Part shown: piece after piece, positions 25,428 to 35,100 of the stretch | How the letters are laid out: every line of letters starts with the position of its first letter | How positions within the stretch are numbered: position 1 is the stretch's first letter | Assembly: GCA_902799905.1 (NCBI GenBank) | Contig: CADCCB010000032.1 | Location: forward strand, 1 to 37,136 | Direction: 5' to 3' | Length of the DNA stretch: 37,136 nucleotides | DNA from: an uncultured Prevotellaceae bacterium | GTDB lineage: Bacteria; Bacteroidota; Bacteroidia; Bacteroidales; Bacteroidaceae | Notes under the pieces: generated by a model | Databases searched by the model: none | What the model was told of the DNA's origin: nothing | The model's input: only the letters and a program-made list of their open reading frames with translations | Translations under genes and position numbers: made by a program

Positions 25428-28243
25428 TTCATTACCCACCAGTCCAAACGGACATCACCCGAAACGCCACTGAAACTGATGTAGAGATCGTGTACCCCTG
25501 TGGCATCGGTAACCTTGGACGTAAACAGGCGGTACTTCTCCAACGAGCCAGTACCTTTGATTTCGGCGGTGGCAATGACAGGACCGTCCTGACTATCCAA
25601 ATGGAGGGTAACCGTAGCCTTTCCCGTGGCAGCAGCAGCAATGCTGAATTTACGTGCGCCCTTGCCGAAATCGACACCACGCAGACGGATATACTCACCG
25701 TCGTTGAGGTCATAGATATACATATTGCGCTTACCGGTAGACTCTGGCATATCCTTTACCACTCCCGTATTCTCTATGCCCATCTTGGCACTCTTCAAAC
25801 CATAGCCCCAGTTCATGGTCTCTGCTTCAACACGCTGGTAGGGATTCAGCCAATGCAACTGCTTCATCGGCTTCTGATCCAACCAGTAAGGCACCTCCTG
25901 AATAGTACCATCGGCATTGTAGGTTATCTCCGTGGCCGATACTGAACGACGCTCATGATGAACGAAGGTCTCCAGATGCATCAGATCGTAGTTCTGTCCA
26001 AAGACATACGAATGACCTTTGTAGTCGCAGATGCCAGGGTGGTTGCCACGGTCACGCTGTGTAGGCTTCATGATATAGCCCTTCCACTCCCAAGGTCCTG
26101 TCGGTGAATCACTCATGGCATAACCCAGCGCCTCGGGACAGCAGGTCGAGGCGAAGGCCAGGTAATATTTGCTCCCCTCGACATTGGGAGAGGGGTCGGG
26201 GGTGAGGCTCCGCTTGTAGAACCAAGGGCCTTCCTGGTAGTTGGGGATATGCGGGAGTTTTGTGACGCCCGAGGATGATGCCTCGGGAACGGTGGTATCA
26301 ATCATGATGCTGGTCATGTCGTCGTTGAGTTTTGCCCAGAATGTATGGGGATTGCCCCAGTACATATAGGCCTGACCGTCGTCATCGGTATAGACCGAGG
26401 GGTCGATGTCATACCAGTTCGACTGGTCCCAAACCAATGGCTTTCCCAGGGGATCCTTGAAGGGACCATAAGGTGACTCTGCCTCCAGCACACCGATGCC
26501 ATGACCGTGGAGCGGGGCATAAAGATAATACTTCCCATTGCGCTCCACCGTCTGAATAGCCCAGGCACCATTCTCACGGCTACGCCAAGTGAAGTCCTTC
26601 AGCGAAGCCACCGCCCCGTGCTCAGTCCAGTTCACCATATCGGTGGTCGACCACAACAGCCAGTCGTACATAAAGAAGCCTGCCGACGATTTCTCGTTTT
26701 CATCGGGAATATCCTCCGGTGAGGCATCGTGCGATGTATATAAGAACAATGTGTCACCGACTACCAGCGGCGAGGGGTCTGCCGTATATTTCGTCTGGAA
26801 CAATGGCATGTTCACCTGTTCCATTCCGCGCATCTCCCACCAGTCGAAGTTGAAGAGTTTCGGTCCCTTGCGCCCTTTGAAGGCGAAGAAGAGGTCGTGG
26901 TTGCCGGAAGCAATAGCCGTCAAGTCGATGGTGATGGTCTGCCACTTCTCCCATCCGCCAGTACCAGGAACGTCCAGGGTGCCGAGGAGCGTTCCTCCGA
27001 GGCTATCGATGCGCACTTCTATCCGTCCGCCACGCAGGCCGCTGGCCACACAGGCGGTGAAGGTACGGGGAATCTTATTACCGAAGTCCACATTCTGCAA
27101 CTTGATATAGTCATCATTGTGTATATCGGTCACGTAGACTCCCACCTCCTCGTTTTGCTCCGTCTTCACTCCCCGCGAGAAGGCCATAGTCTCGGCCTCC
27201 ACCTTGCCATAAGGGTTAAAGGTGGCGATGGGCTTCACGCCCTCATCCGTAGGCATGATTGTCGGGAAACTGCCATCGGCGTTGTACTTGAACTCCTCGA
27301 CGGCCACGCTACGGCCAAAGCCACCGCCATTGGGCAACTTACCCGTGTGATAGAAGAAATAGGAGTGTCCCTTGTAGTCGGCCACGCCACAATGATTGGT
27401 AAACGACTTCGTGTCGCTCAACGGCATAATCTCACCGGCATAGGTCCAAGGACCCTCTGGCGAAGGTGCCGTGCTATAAGAGATATGCTCAGGCACGCCA
27501 CCTGCAGCATACAGAAGTGCGTAGCGTTTGTCATTTCTCATTTCTCCTTTCTCATTTCTCATTTTCATGATCCACGGTCCCTCCACATACGAATCCTTGT
27601 ACTGTTTGCCCTTCTCACGCTTGCTCATGATGGGGCCGCCGAAGGCCTCCTCTGTCATATCGAGAAGACCCAGTTCGCCACTATAGGAAACCATGTCGCG
27701 ATTCAACTTCAGGTAGTAACATTGTGGATTACCCCACATCAGCCATGCCTGTCCGTCGTCATCAATCATTACGGTGGGATCGATATGGTCCCAAGAGCCA
27801 TTCTCAAACAGCGGTTTTCCCAGGGCATCGCGGAAAGGACCAGCCGGTGAGTCGCTGACGGCCACACCGATAGCCATACCATTGGATAACTTCGAATGTG
27901 CACAGATATACCAATAGAACTTTCCGTCACGCTCTATGCACTGTGAGGCCCACGCACGATCATCGGCCCAAGAGAACGACTCCAGGGCCAGCGGCGAGCC
28001 ATGGTCCTGCCAGTTCACCATATCCTCAGTGGAATAGACACGCCACTCCTGCATCCAGAAGAAGTCGGCCCCATCCTCGTCATGGCCAGTATAAACATAC
28101 ATACGGTCGCCCGCCACCATCGGTGCGGGGTCACTGGTGCACCACGTCTGCACAAAGGGGTTTTGTGCAGTAGCAGCCTGGGCCACCAGAGTCAGGGCTG
28201 CTGCCATCAGTTGAATCTTTTTCATACGATATTTTCTATTCAT
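25424..28243 (-). CDS. secreted tandem GH43-CBM6-GH43-CBM6 enzyme
   Basis: The 939-residue protein has two full GH43-CBM6 units. Unit 1: GH43 about 28-335 with D38, D155 (HIDPT) and E221 (VEGPW), then CBM6 about 345-470 ending FDWWEM. Unit 2: GH43 about 480-785 with D489, D614 (DIDPS) and E671 (QEGPW), then CBM6 about 803-939 ending LDWWVMN. Both units look catalytically complete. Probable role: arabinofuranosidase or beta-xylosidase on branched arabinoxylan. Residues about 228-238 and 679-690 are DNA repeats translated in frame, at the equivalent beta-hairpin after EGPW in each unit. The first ATG (28243) overlaps the end of the GH31 gene by 8 bases. An ATG at 28225 (MKKIQLMAAAL) gives a more typical signal peptide and may be the real start. 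Confidence 0.9.
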   Translation of the reverse strand: MNRKYRMKKIQLMAAALTLVAQAATAQNPFVQTWCTSDPAPMVAGDRMYVYTGHDEDGADFFWMQEWRVYSTEDMVNWQDHGSPLALESFSWADDRAWASQCIERDGKFYWYICAHSKLSNGMAIGVAVSDSPAGPFRDALGKPLFENGSWDHIDPTVMIDDDGQAWLMWGNPQCYYLKLNRDMVSYSGELGLLDMTEEAFGGPIMSKREKGKQYKDSYVEGPWIMKMRNEKGEMRNDKRYALLYAAGGVPEHISYSTAPSPEGPWTYAGEIMPLSDTKSFTNHCGVADYKGHSYFFYHTGKLPNGGGFGRSVAVEEFKYNADGSFPTIMPTDEGVKPIATFNPYGKVEAETMAFSRGVKTEQNEEVGVYVTDIHNDDYIKLQNVDFGNKIPRTFTACVASGLRGGRIEVRIDSLGGTLLGTLDVPGTGGWEKWQTITIDLTAIASGNHDLFFAFKGRKGPKLFNFDWWEMRGMEQVNMPLFQTKYTADPSPLVVGDTLFLYTSHDASPEDIPDENEKSSAGFFMYDWLLWSTTDMVNWTEHGAVASLKDFTWRSRENGAWAIQTVERNGKYYLYAPLHGHGIGVLEAESPYGPFKDPLGKPLVWDQSNWYDIDPSVYTDDDGQAYMYWGNPHTFWAKLNDDMTSIMIDTTVPEASSSGVTKLPHIPNYQEGPWFYKRSLTPDPSPNVEGSKYYLAFASTCCPEALGYAMSDSPTGPWEWKGYIMKPTQRDRGNHPGICDYKGHSYVFGQNYDLMHLETFVHHERRSVSATEITYNADGTIQEVPYWLDQKPMKQLHWLNPYQRVEAETMNWGYGLKSAKMGIENTGVVKDMPESTGKRNMYIYDLNDGEYIRLRGVDFGKGARKFSIAAAATGKATVTLHLDSQDGPVIATAEIKGTGSLEKYRLFTSKVTDATGVHDLYISFSGVSGDVRLDWWVMN
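26171..26206 (-). repeat. in-frame CTCACCCCCGACCCCTCTCCC-type repeat in GH43 unit 2
   Basis: On the minus strand the stretch reads CTCACCCCCGACCCCTC followed by TCCC and AATGTCGAGGGGAGC, with self-complementary CTCCC/GGGAG ends. This is the type of C-rich dispersed repeat I recall from Bacteroidota intergenic DNA. It encodes LTPDPSPNVEGS between two propeller strands. Confidence 0.7.
27530..27567 (-). repeat. in-frame ATGAGAAATGAGAAA-type repeat in GH43 unit 1
   Basis: On the minus strand, words AAAATGAGAAATGAG and AAAGGAGAAATGAGAAATG repeat with a period of about nine bases. They encode the charged segment KMRNEKGEMRND directly after the catalytic EGPW strand. Repeats of this word are typical intergenic filler in Bacteroidota (from memory). 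Confidence 0.7.
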
Positions 28244-30449
28244 CTATATTAAGGGGATAGCCAGCCCGCACGAAGACGGGTATGCGGGCTTTATTCACGG
28301 GAGTGGTGACGGTCTGTCCGCCGTCATAGTGCTGTCCGGTGTGGTAGTCATACCATCCGCCTTTGTTACGGGGCAGATAGGTGCGCCACGAGGTGACACC
28401 AGGTTCGGTGACGGGACTAATGAGCAGCGATGGGCCGAACATATACTCATAGCGTTGCTGGAGGGCCTCGGGATCGTCGGCAAAGTCGAACACCAAGGGA
28501 CGCATCAGCGTGTAGCCCTCTGTCGAAATGCGCTCGGCACACTTGGCGATGTAGGGCTTCAGGCGATAGCGCTCCTTCAGGCACTCGCTGATGATAGCCT
28601 GTGCCTCCGGGCCATAGTTCCATGGTTCTGTATTGCTCATATAGCCATGCACACGCATGAGGGGCAGATAGACCGATACCTCTATCCACCGCAGCATCCG
28701 CTCTATGTAAGCGCTGTCACTATATTGGTTCTGAGGACGGAAGAAGCCACCGGCATCATAGGTCCACCAGGGTATGCCTGCTGCCTGCACGCCCAGTCCG
28801 GCAGTAATCTGCCTGCGCAGCGTCTCCCAGTCGTTGCCCACATCGCCACTCCATAGTGCTGCCCCATAGCGCTGAATGCCTGGGAAGCCACAGCGGGTGA
28901 GGATGATGGGGGAATGGTGGAGGGAGGATAGACCTTCATAGACGGTCTTGTTGACCAGCAAGGGATAGACATTGCGGACTTGCTCGCCAGCCCATCGCCC
29001 GTTGTTGACACGACGACCAACCAGGTCATCGTTCTCCGGTTCTGTGGCATCCTGCCACCAGGCATCGATACCCAGCGGCACCAGTCGCTCGCTGAAGTTA
29101 CGCCAGTAGGCAGCGGCAGCCTCCGGGTTGAAGAAGTCTATCCAATCGGTACCAGGGATATAGTGTCCGCCAGAGAGCATCTCCTTACCCACCTCCGAGT
29201 TCTTGTCAATCTTCGACCATACCGACACCATCAGCCTGATGTCCATCTTGTGCAGACTGTCAGTCATCGCCTTCGGGTCGGGATAGTTCGCCTCGTCGAA
29301 GCGCATCGAGTTCCAGCCGTACTTACCCCAGTACTGCCAATCCTGCACCAGCATATCCACGGGCAGATGCTCCTGACGGAAGCGGTTGGCCGTCTGCAGG
29401 ATCTCCTCCTGCGAGTGGAAGCGTTCGCGGCAGTGTATGTAGCCCAGCATCCACTCTGGCATCCGAGGAGCGGGACCTGTCAGTTCACGATAGGCGGCGA
29501 TGATCTCGTCGGGAGAACCGACGAACACCGTGTAGTCAACGGCCGTGGCCACGGGCGAGCGGAAAGTAGTCTCTGCCCCCACCTTATGATAATAGAGCAC
29601 GGGCTTGTCGCCTGCCGTCAACTCAGCCTGCACCTTGTGAGTGCCCTTTTCCAGTCGGACGATGCATGAGGCTGTCGGAGGCAGCCAAAGGTTCTGCATC
29701 TCGATGACTGTCTGTCCTGATCCCGCAGGGGCGCCAGCCTTTTCGATGACAAGATTGTGACGGCGGGCCATCTTCTGTCCCACATCAAGCAGAAGGGAAT
29801 AGTCTCCAGCCTCGGGGATAGTGATGGTAGCCTCGAAAATATGGCGCTGGCGCACCTCTTGCTTTCCACCCTCGGTAGAAGTGACGTTGACCACCTCCGT
29901 CTGCCCCACCCCTTCTTGCTTCTGCAAGACCACGGACTGATCGCTGGGGTTATACTCCGTCAGTCCGTAGTTATTCCACAGCAGGCCGTAGCCCTTGCTG
30001 GAGAGCAGCATCGGGAGACTAATCTGCGTGTTGACCTGCGTCAGCCGGCGCGACAAGCCTCGGATGTTGGTATAGCCATCCTGAAACTGACCCAGTCCGA
30101 AGAGGCACTCGTCCTTGGGCGACTGGAAGCGCAACGTAGCCACACCATCATGCAATTCGTGGGCCGTTGCCTTAAAGACCGTGCGGCCCTTTTTGTCCTT
30201 CACGCTGACGACCCCCTTCCGCTGGTCAATCTGCACGCTGATGTCGCTGTTCTCCACCGTGCTGTGTTTCACATAGACCCAGTCGGGCAACGTGTCTTGT
30301 GCCACGCCTTCCGTATAACTGATGCGTACGGCATTGCGAGCCACCATCTTCGTGCTGATGCTACCTTTTCCAAAGGCCTTCTCCTCAGCATGTACCATCT
30401 GGCAGGCCGTAAGGGCGACAGCCAGTATCACCATCCATCTTTTCATCAT
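28236..30449 (-). CDS. secreted GH31 alpha-xylosidase-like enzyme with PA14 insert
   Basis: The 737-residue protein has a hydrophobic N-terminus with ALTAC (possible lipidated C16) or signal-peptidase-I cleavage after VHA (21). GH31: N-terminal sandwich to about 180 and about 295-330, a PA14-like insert about 190-295, and the barrel from about 332. Landmarks are LVQDWQYWG at 368-375, nucleophile D467 in DAWWQDATEPE, and acid D536 in WSGDVGNDW. A PA14 insertion in the N-terminal region is known for the Cellvibrio alpha-xylosidase CjXyl31A, which supports alpha-xylosidase activity. It is the middle gene of a leftward operon, 3 bases after the GH43 gene and overlapping the tandem GH43 gene. It differs from the other GH31 here in having the usual Glu after the nucleophile motif. 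Confidence 0.88.
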   Translation of the reverse strand: MMKRWMVILAVALTACQMVHAEEKAFGKGSISTKMVARNAVRISYTEGVAQDTLPDWVYVKHSTVENSDISVQIDQRKGVVSVKDKKGRTVFKATAHELHDGVATLRFQSPKDECLFGLGQFQDGYTNIRGLSRRLTQVNTQISLPMLLSSKGYGLLWNNYGLTEYNPSDQSVVLQKQEGVGQTEVVNVTSTEGGKQEVRQRHIFEATITIPEAGDYSLLLDVGQKMARRHNLVIEKAGAPAGSGQTVIEMQNLWLPPTASCIVRLEKGTHKVQAELTAGDKPVLYYHKVGAETTFRSPVATAVDYTVFVGSPDEIIAAYRELTGPAPRMPEWMLGYIHCRERFHSQEEILQTANRFRQEHLPVDMLVQDWQYWGKYGWNSMRFDEANYPDPKAMTDSLHKMDIRLMVSVWSKIDKNSEVGKEMLSGGHYIPGTDWIDFFNPEAAAAYWRNFSERLVPLGIDAWWQDATEPENDDLVGRRVNNGRWAGEQVRNVYPLLVNKTVYEGLSSLHHSPIILTRCGFPGIQRYGAALWSGDVGNDWETLRRQITAGLGVQAAGIPWWTYDAGGFFRPQNQYSDSAYIERMLRWIEVSVYLPLMRVHGYMSNTEPWNYGPEAQAIISECLKERYRLKPYIAKCAERISTEGYTLMRPLVFDFADDPEALQQRYEYMFGPSLLISPVTEPGVTSWRTYLPRNKGGWYDYHTGQHYDGGQTVTTPVNKARIPVFVRAGYPLNIDE

Positions 30450-30452
30450 ACC

Positions 30453-32066
30453 TTATTTTCTGCTATAGTCAAAACAATCCACATCTACATAGCCGCCCTG
30501 CTTCTTAGTGGCATAGTTGAAGATGGCGAACTTTGAACCCATGAAGAAGCGACGATAGTCGAAAATCATGCGATAGTTCTCTGTTCCTATCTTGTTCCAT
30601 TGTTCACCGTCAAGGCTATAATAGAAATTGGCAGCATCACCATGCCCAGGCTGGAAGTCACCATCCAGGCGCAGCCAAATCTTGCTCTGCTTCAGTTCTA
30701 CGGTCTCTACGACCTTCTCCTCCACATCCGTCACCGCCTTCTCACGTTCGGTGAGGCTCACTTTCTGCTCGCTCATCTGGAGCACCATTTTCTTTCCCTG
30801 CTTCTTGATGGTCAGCACACCGGAGTCACCATTGAATGCTGCCAGTCCGGCACAGTCGCCGTCTTTCATCTTCGAAAGATCCATGCAGATGAAGCCACTA
30901 CATGTGGGACCCTCCATGCGCTGGGTCAAGGTGTTGGGAGCCAGATAGAGGTTAGGCACCACACGGCTGGTCTTCAGTCGCAGGAAGCCCGGACGCTCGG
31001 TGAGTGACCAAGCCTCGTCGATGGGGTTGTGGTTCCATTGCCAGTGAAGGCCAAGTTCCGACGAGGAAAACTCGTCGGCACATACAATTGCGGTGGCGGG
31101 CTGGTTACTCTTGTAGGGGCGCATCGTTGCAGGCACTTTGCCGTTCTCATCGCCCAGCATCGGCCAGCCGTCAATCCATCGTACAGGAGAGACGGTAAGC
31201 ACACGGCCTACGCCGCCACGGTCCTGGAACATGATGCCATACCAGTCGCCCTCCTCAGTATCCACGATGGTGCCTTGTGCCAGATAGGAGAAGCCGCCGA
31301 AGTCAGACTCCAGGATGGTGGCTTTCTCCCAGGTGCCGTTTAGGTCCTTGGTGCGGTAGCATACCTCGCGGCGGTGACGGCCGGGAGCAAAGACATGGGA
31401 AATGAGCAGGGCATAGTAGGTGCCGCAATGCTTGATGACACGCGTACCCTCCAGGAGGCCACGCTCGTCGTCCTCACGCTGGAAATAATGGCGCAGGGAG
31501 CCTTCCACCACCCCTTTCAGGTCGCGGGTCAACTGACACATCTCGCCCGTCCCGAAAAAGACGTACGGTGTACCGTCGTCATCGAAGAAGAGGGTGGCAT
31601 CGTGGAAATGGCGCAGGCGCGAATGGATGGTCCACGGCCCTTCGGCCTTGGGTGCCGTGCAGATATAGGTGTCACCCATGGGACCGCCCTCGTTGGGAGC
31701 GAAGAGCGCCCAGAAGCGGCCGTCGTGGTACTTCAGCGAGGTGGCCCACTGTCCGCGTCCGTAGACTGTCCCCTCCTGCAAGTCGTACTTAGGTGAGTCG
31801 GTCAATCGGTCGAAGATGTAGCCCACCGTCTCCCAGTTCTTCAGGTCCTTGGAGGCCATGACGGGAGCGCCCGGCATGAGATGCATGGTGGTGGACACCA
31901 AGTAGAAGGTATCGCCCACGCGGATGACATCGGGGTCGGGCACGTCGGCCCAAAGCATCGGGTTTTCAATGACGTTGGAAGACTGTTGGTTTTCCGCGCC
32001 CTGTGCTTCCAGCATCGAGGCTGACAGAAGCAGCGCAGCGGCAATGGTTAGGATAGACTGTTTCAT
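30453..32066 (-). CDS. secreted GH43 beta-xylosidase/arabinofuranosidase with C-terminal lectin-like domain
   Basis: The 537-residue protein has a signal peptide (about 1-21). The GH43 domain (about 33-320) begins WADVPDPDVIRVGD with base D44, has modulator D156 in FHDATLF and acid E206 in LLEGTRV. A concanavalin-like sandwich follows (about 330-537), of the type that follows GH43_12-like beta-xylosidases and completes the active site in that group. This is the usual length for that architecture. It is the first gene of the leftward operon GH43-GH31-tandem GH43, with a -7 box 27 bases upstream. It probably removes arabinose or xylose from xylo-oligosaccharides. Confidence 0.9.
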   Translation of the reverse strand: MKQSILTIAAALLLSASMLEAQGAENQQSSNVIENPMLWADVPDPDVIRVGDTFYLVSTTMHLMPGAPVMASKDLKNWETVGYIFDRLTDSPKYDLQEGTVYGRGQWATSLKYHDGRFWALFAPNEGGPMGDTYICTAPKAEGPWTIHSRLRHFHDATLFFDDDGTPYVFFGTGEMCQLTRDLKGVVEGSLRHYFQREDDERGLLEGTRVIKHCGTYYALLISHVFAPGRHRREVCYRTKDLNGTWEKATILESDFGGFSYLAQGTIVDTEEGDWYGIMFQDRGGVGRVLTVSPVRWIDGWPMLGDENGKVPATMRPYKSNQPATAIVCADEFSSSELGLHWQWNHNPIDEAWSLTERPGFLRLKTSRVVPNLYLAPNTLTQRMEGPTCSGFICMDLSKMKDGDCAGLAAFNGDSGVLTIKKQGKKMVLQMSEQKVSLTEREKAVTDVEEKVVETVELKQSKIWLRLDGDFQPGHGDAANFYYSLDGEQWNKIGTENYRMIFDYRRFFMGSKFAIFNYATKKQGGYVDVDCFDYSRK

Positions 32067-32092
32067 CTTGGTTCGCTATTGATTTGGCGATG

Positions 32093-32100
32093 CAAAGGTA
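32093..32100 (-). promoter_or_regulatory. -7 box of the GH43-GH31-GH43x2 operon
   Basis: Minus-strand TACCTTTG matches TAnnTTTG exactly, giving a leader of about 22 bases. It adjoins the terminator of the upstream regulator gene, so the T-run of that terminator lies between -7 and -33. No -33 TTTG is seen. Confidence 0.6.
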
Positions 32101-32137
32101 GGCAAAAGAAACGAGACACGGAACAGCCCATGTCTCG
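32101..32137 (-). terminator. intrinsic terminator of the hybrid regulator gene
   Basis: On the minus strand CGAGACA-T-GG pairs with CC-G-TGTCTCG around a six-base loop, followed by TTTCTTTTG. Perfect 7-bp outer arms (32112-32118 and 32131-32137) and the T-rich tail fit a rho-independent terminator 52 bases after the regulator stop. Because of its position it could also be an operator for the downstream operon. Confidence 0.65.
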
Positions 32138-32189
32138 ATTCTTTTTGAATATGTTTCAACCGTTTTGTTTTTCCTCCTAACCGCAGAAA

Positions 32190-35100
32190 TCACTTCCCGC
32201 CTTCGGCATATTCCGAGGGAGAGACGCCGAAATGCTTGCGGAAGATGGTGGAGAAGTGGGCCAGGTTGGAGAAGCCCACGGTATAGGCCACCTGCGTGAT
32301 GTTGATCTTCTGTTCCTTGAGCAGACGGGCAGCCTGTTCGAGACGAATGTTACGGATGAACTCGCTCGTGGAGATGCCGGTCATCTCCTTCATCTTACGG
32401 TGCAGTTGGGCACGACTGATGCCTACCTCCTGCGTGAGCATATCGACGTTGAAGTCGCTGTTCGACAGGTTCTTGTTCACCACCTTCATGATGCGCTCCA
32501 TCAGCACTTCGTCGTTGCCCTTCACGTCGGGCTGCTCCACCTTGTCGGCCTGCTGCTGGGCTCCGGTGAACTTGCCCTTCAGGCGCAGGCGCGACTGGAT
32601 GAGGTTGTCGATGGTCATGTGCAGTTCCTCCATGTCGAAGGGCTTGGCGAGGAAGGCGTCGGCACCACGCTCCAGACCCTCCAAGCGGTTGCCTACGTCG
32701 GCCTTCGAGGTGAGCATGATGACGGGTATGTGGGCAATGTTGACGTTCGTCTTTATCATGCGCAGCATGGTGAAGCCGTCCATTTCCGGCATCATCACGT
32801 CAGAGACGACCAGGTCGTACTCGACGTTGCTGCCCGAACTGGATAGCAGTTCCTTCAGGCCTTCCTTGCCGTTGGAGGCAATGCTGAACTTATAGTAGTG
32901 GGCCAGTTCGGTGGCGATATAATGGGCGATTTCCTCGTCGTCGTCGACCACCAGCACACGATGGCGCACACCGCTAGACTTCTGCGGACGCGGCACGACA
33001 ACGGCGCTTGACGTGCCCTGAATGGTCTCGTCGGTCTGACCGTCGGGATAGCCCTGGCTGTCGTCTATCTCCTCCAGCGACAGGTGACTGTTGCCCAGCA
33101 GCAGCGTCACCGTGAACTGAGCGCCCTGCTGTCCGTCGGTGCGGTTCTGGGCCTCTATCGTGCCGTGATGCATATCTACGATCATCTTGCAGAGGTTCAA
33201 GCCGATGCCCGTGCCCTTGATGTTCAACTTACGGGAGTTGCTGCCTTGATAGAATCGGTCGAAGATATGCTTCAGGCTGTCACCATCGAGTCCACAGCCA
33301 GTATCGGTCAACTGCAGGCGGACGGCACGATCGTCATGAGTGAGCGAGACAGCCACCGCACCTTCGTCGCCACAATACTTGAAGGCATTGGAGAGCAGAT
33401 TGCTGACCACCTTGTCAAACTGGCTTCGGTCAATCCAAGCCTCCACCTCCTCGGCATCAGCCTCGAAATGGAAATCAATATTATGATCCTTGGCATTATA
33501 CTCAAACATCTTGCAGATGCCACGCACGAAGCCCACCATCTCTGTAGGCTGGCAATGCAGGCGCATCTGCTGCTTGTCTATCTTTCGCACGTCAAGAATC
33601 TGGTTGACCAGGTTCAGTATGCGCAAGGCATTGCGTTCGATGGTCTCGACAGAAGGCTGGAAGACAGAAGTGTTGAACGACTGGAGTTCCTCCATCGACT
33701 TCAAGTCTTCTATCTTGCCGTTCTTCAGTTTATGAATGGGCGAGAGGATAAGCGTCAGCGGCGTGCGGATGTCGTGGGTGGCATTGATGAGAAACTTCAT
33801 CTTCTCCTCGTTCAACTGCTGATTGGCACGACGGCGGTAGTTGTAGAGCACGAAGCCCAGTAATGACAAGGCCACCAGGGCATAGAGCAGGTAAGCCCAC
33901 ATCGAGCGATACCAGGGAGCACGGATAGTGACCATCACCACCTTCTCGGGCGTGTATTCCGAACCCTGTTGGGCGCGTACGGCGATGCTGTAGGTGCCTG
34001 GCTGCAGGTGACCCAGCGTGAACTCGTTCTGACCGGCGGCATTGCTGATCCACTCGCCGTTGTTGATGCTATACTCGATGATGGTATTCGAGGGGTCGTC
34101 GAAATTCAACTGCGAGAAGGCCAGCGTGACGGTATGGTCGAGATAACTCAGCACGAAGTCGTCGGTCTCCGACAGGGCTTTATCGGTCACTTCCACGCCA
34201 TTGATCACCGTGCCCTTCTTCACATATTGATAGCCCACACGGAAGGCCGTCAGCACCAGCGGATCGAGCGAATGCTCGCGCTTGTTCACATCGTCGGGAT
34301 GGAAACGGGTGAGGCCGTCGTTATGTGCGAAATAGACGTAGTCATCGTCGGTATGCAGGCCCACGCCATAGAGGTACTCCTTCTGCACCAGGCCGTTGCC
34401 GTAGATATGGCCCACGAACGAGTGGCTGCCTGACTGATACTGCCAGATGCCCATCGAGGTGGAGCACCACACGTCGCCGTCGGTGGTCTGGACGATGTAA
34501 CTCACCACCTTGTTCTGCAACTGCTCGCTGTCGGGGAAGCGTTCCACCTGGTGTGTCTCGCGGTCATAGAGGAAGAGGCCCTGCTCGGTACCGATGGCGA
34601 TGCAGCCTTCCAGCGAACGGCCGTCGGCCAGATGTCCGCAATGCAACTCACACACATCGAAGCACAGCACGCCATCGAGCAACTTGCTCCAGCCCTGCGA
34701 CAGGAAACTCTCGGTGGAAGGGTCATAGCACGACACACCCGACGACGTAGCCAACCAGATATGGCCCTCCTTGTCGGACGAGAGGCCCATGACCCAGTTG
34801 TTACACAGGCGTCCCTTTAGACTGTCTTCCTCCTCAAAGGAGTTATGGTTCTTCAGGGCTCCCGTCTGCGGGTCATAGACGCAGAAACCGCGCGAGAACA
34901 CCGAGATATAGAGGCGGCCCTGGTCGTCGCTGGTCACGTCGTTGAAGCGGTCGCACTCGAAGGTGACCTTCAACTGCGAACGGCCGGTCTGCGGGTCATA
35001 GGCATACAGGCCGTTGTCGGTACCTATCCAGTAGCGGTTCAGACGATCGTGGAAGATGAACTCTACCGATTCTGGCGACTGCGGGTGAGCCACCACGCGC

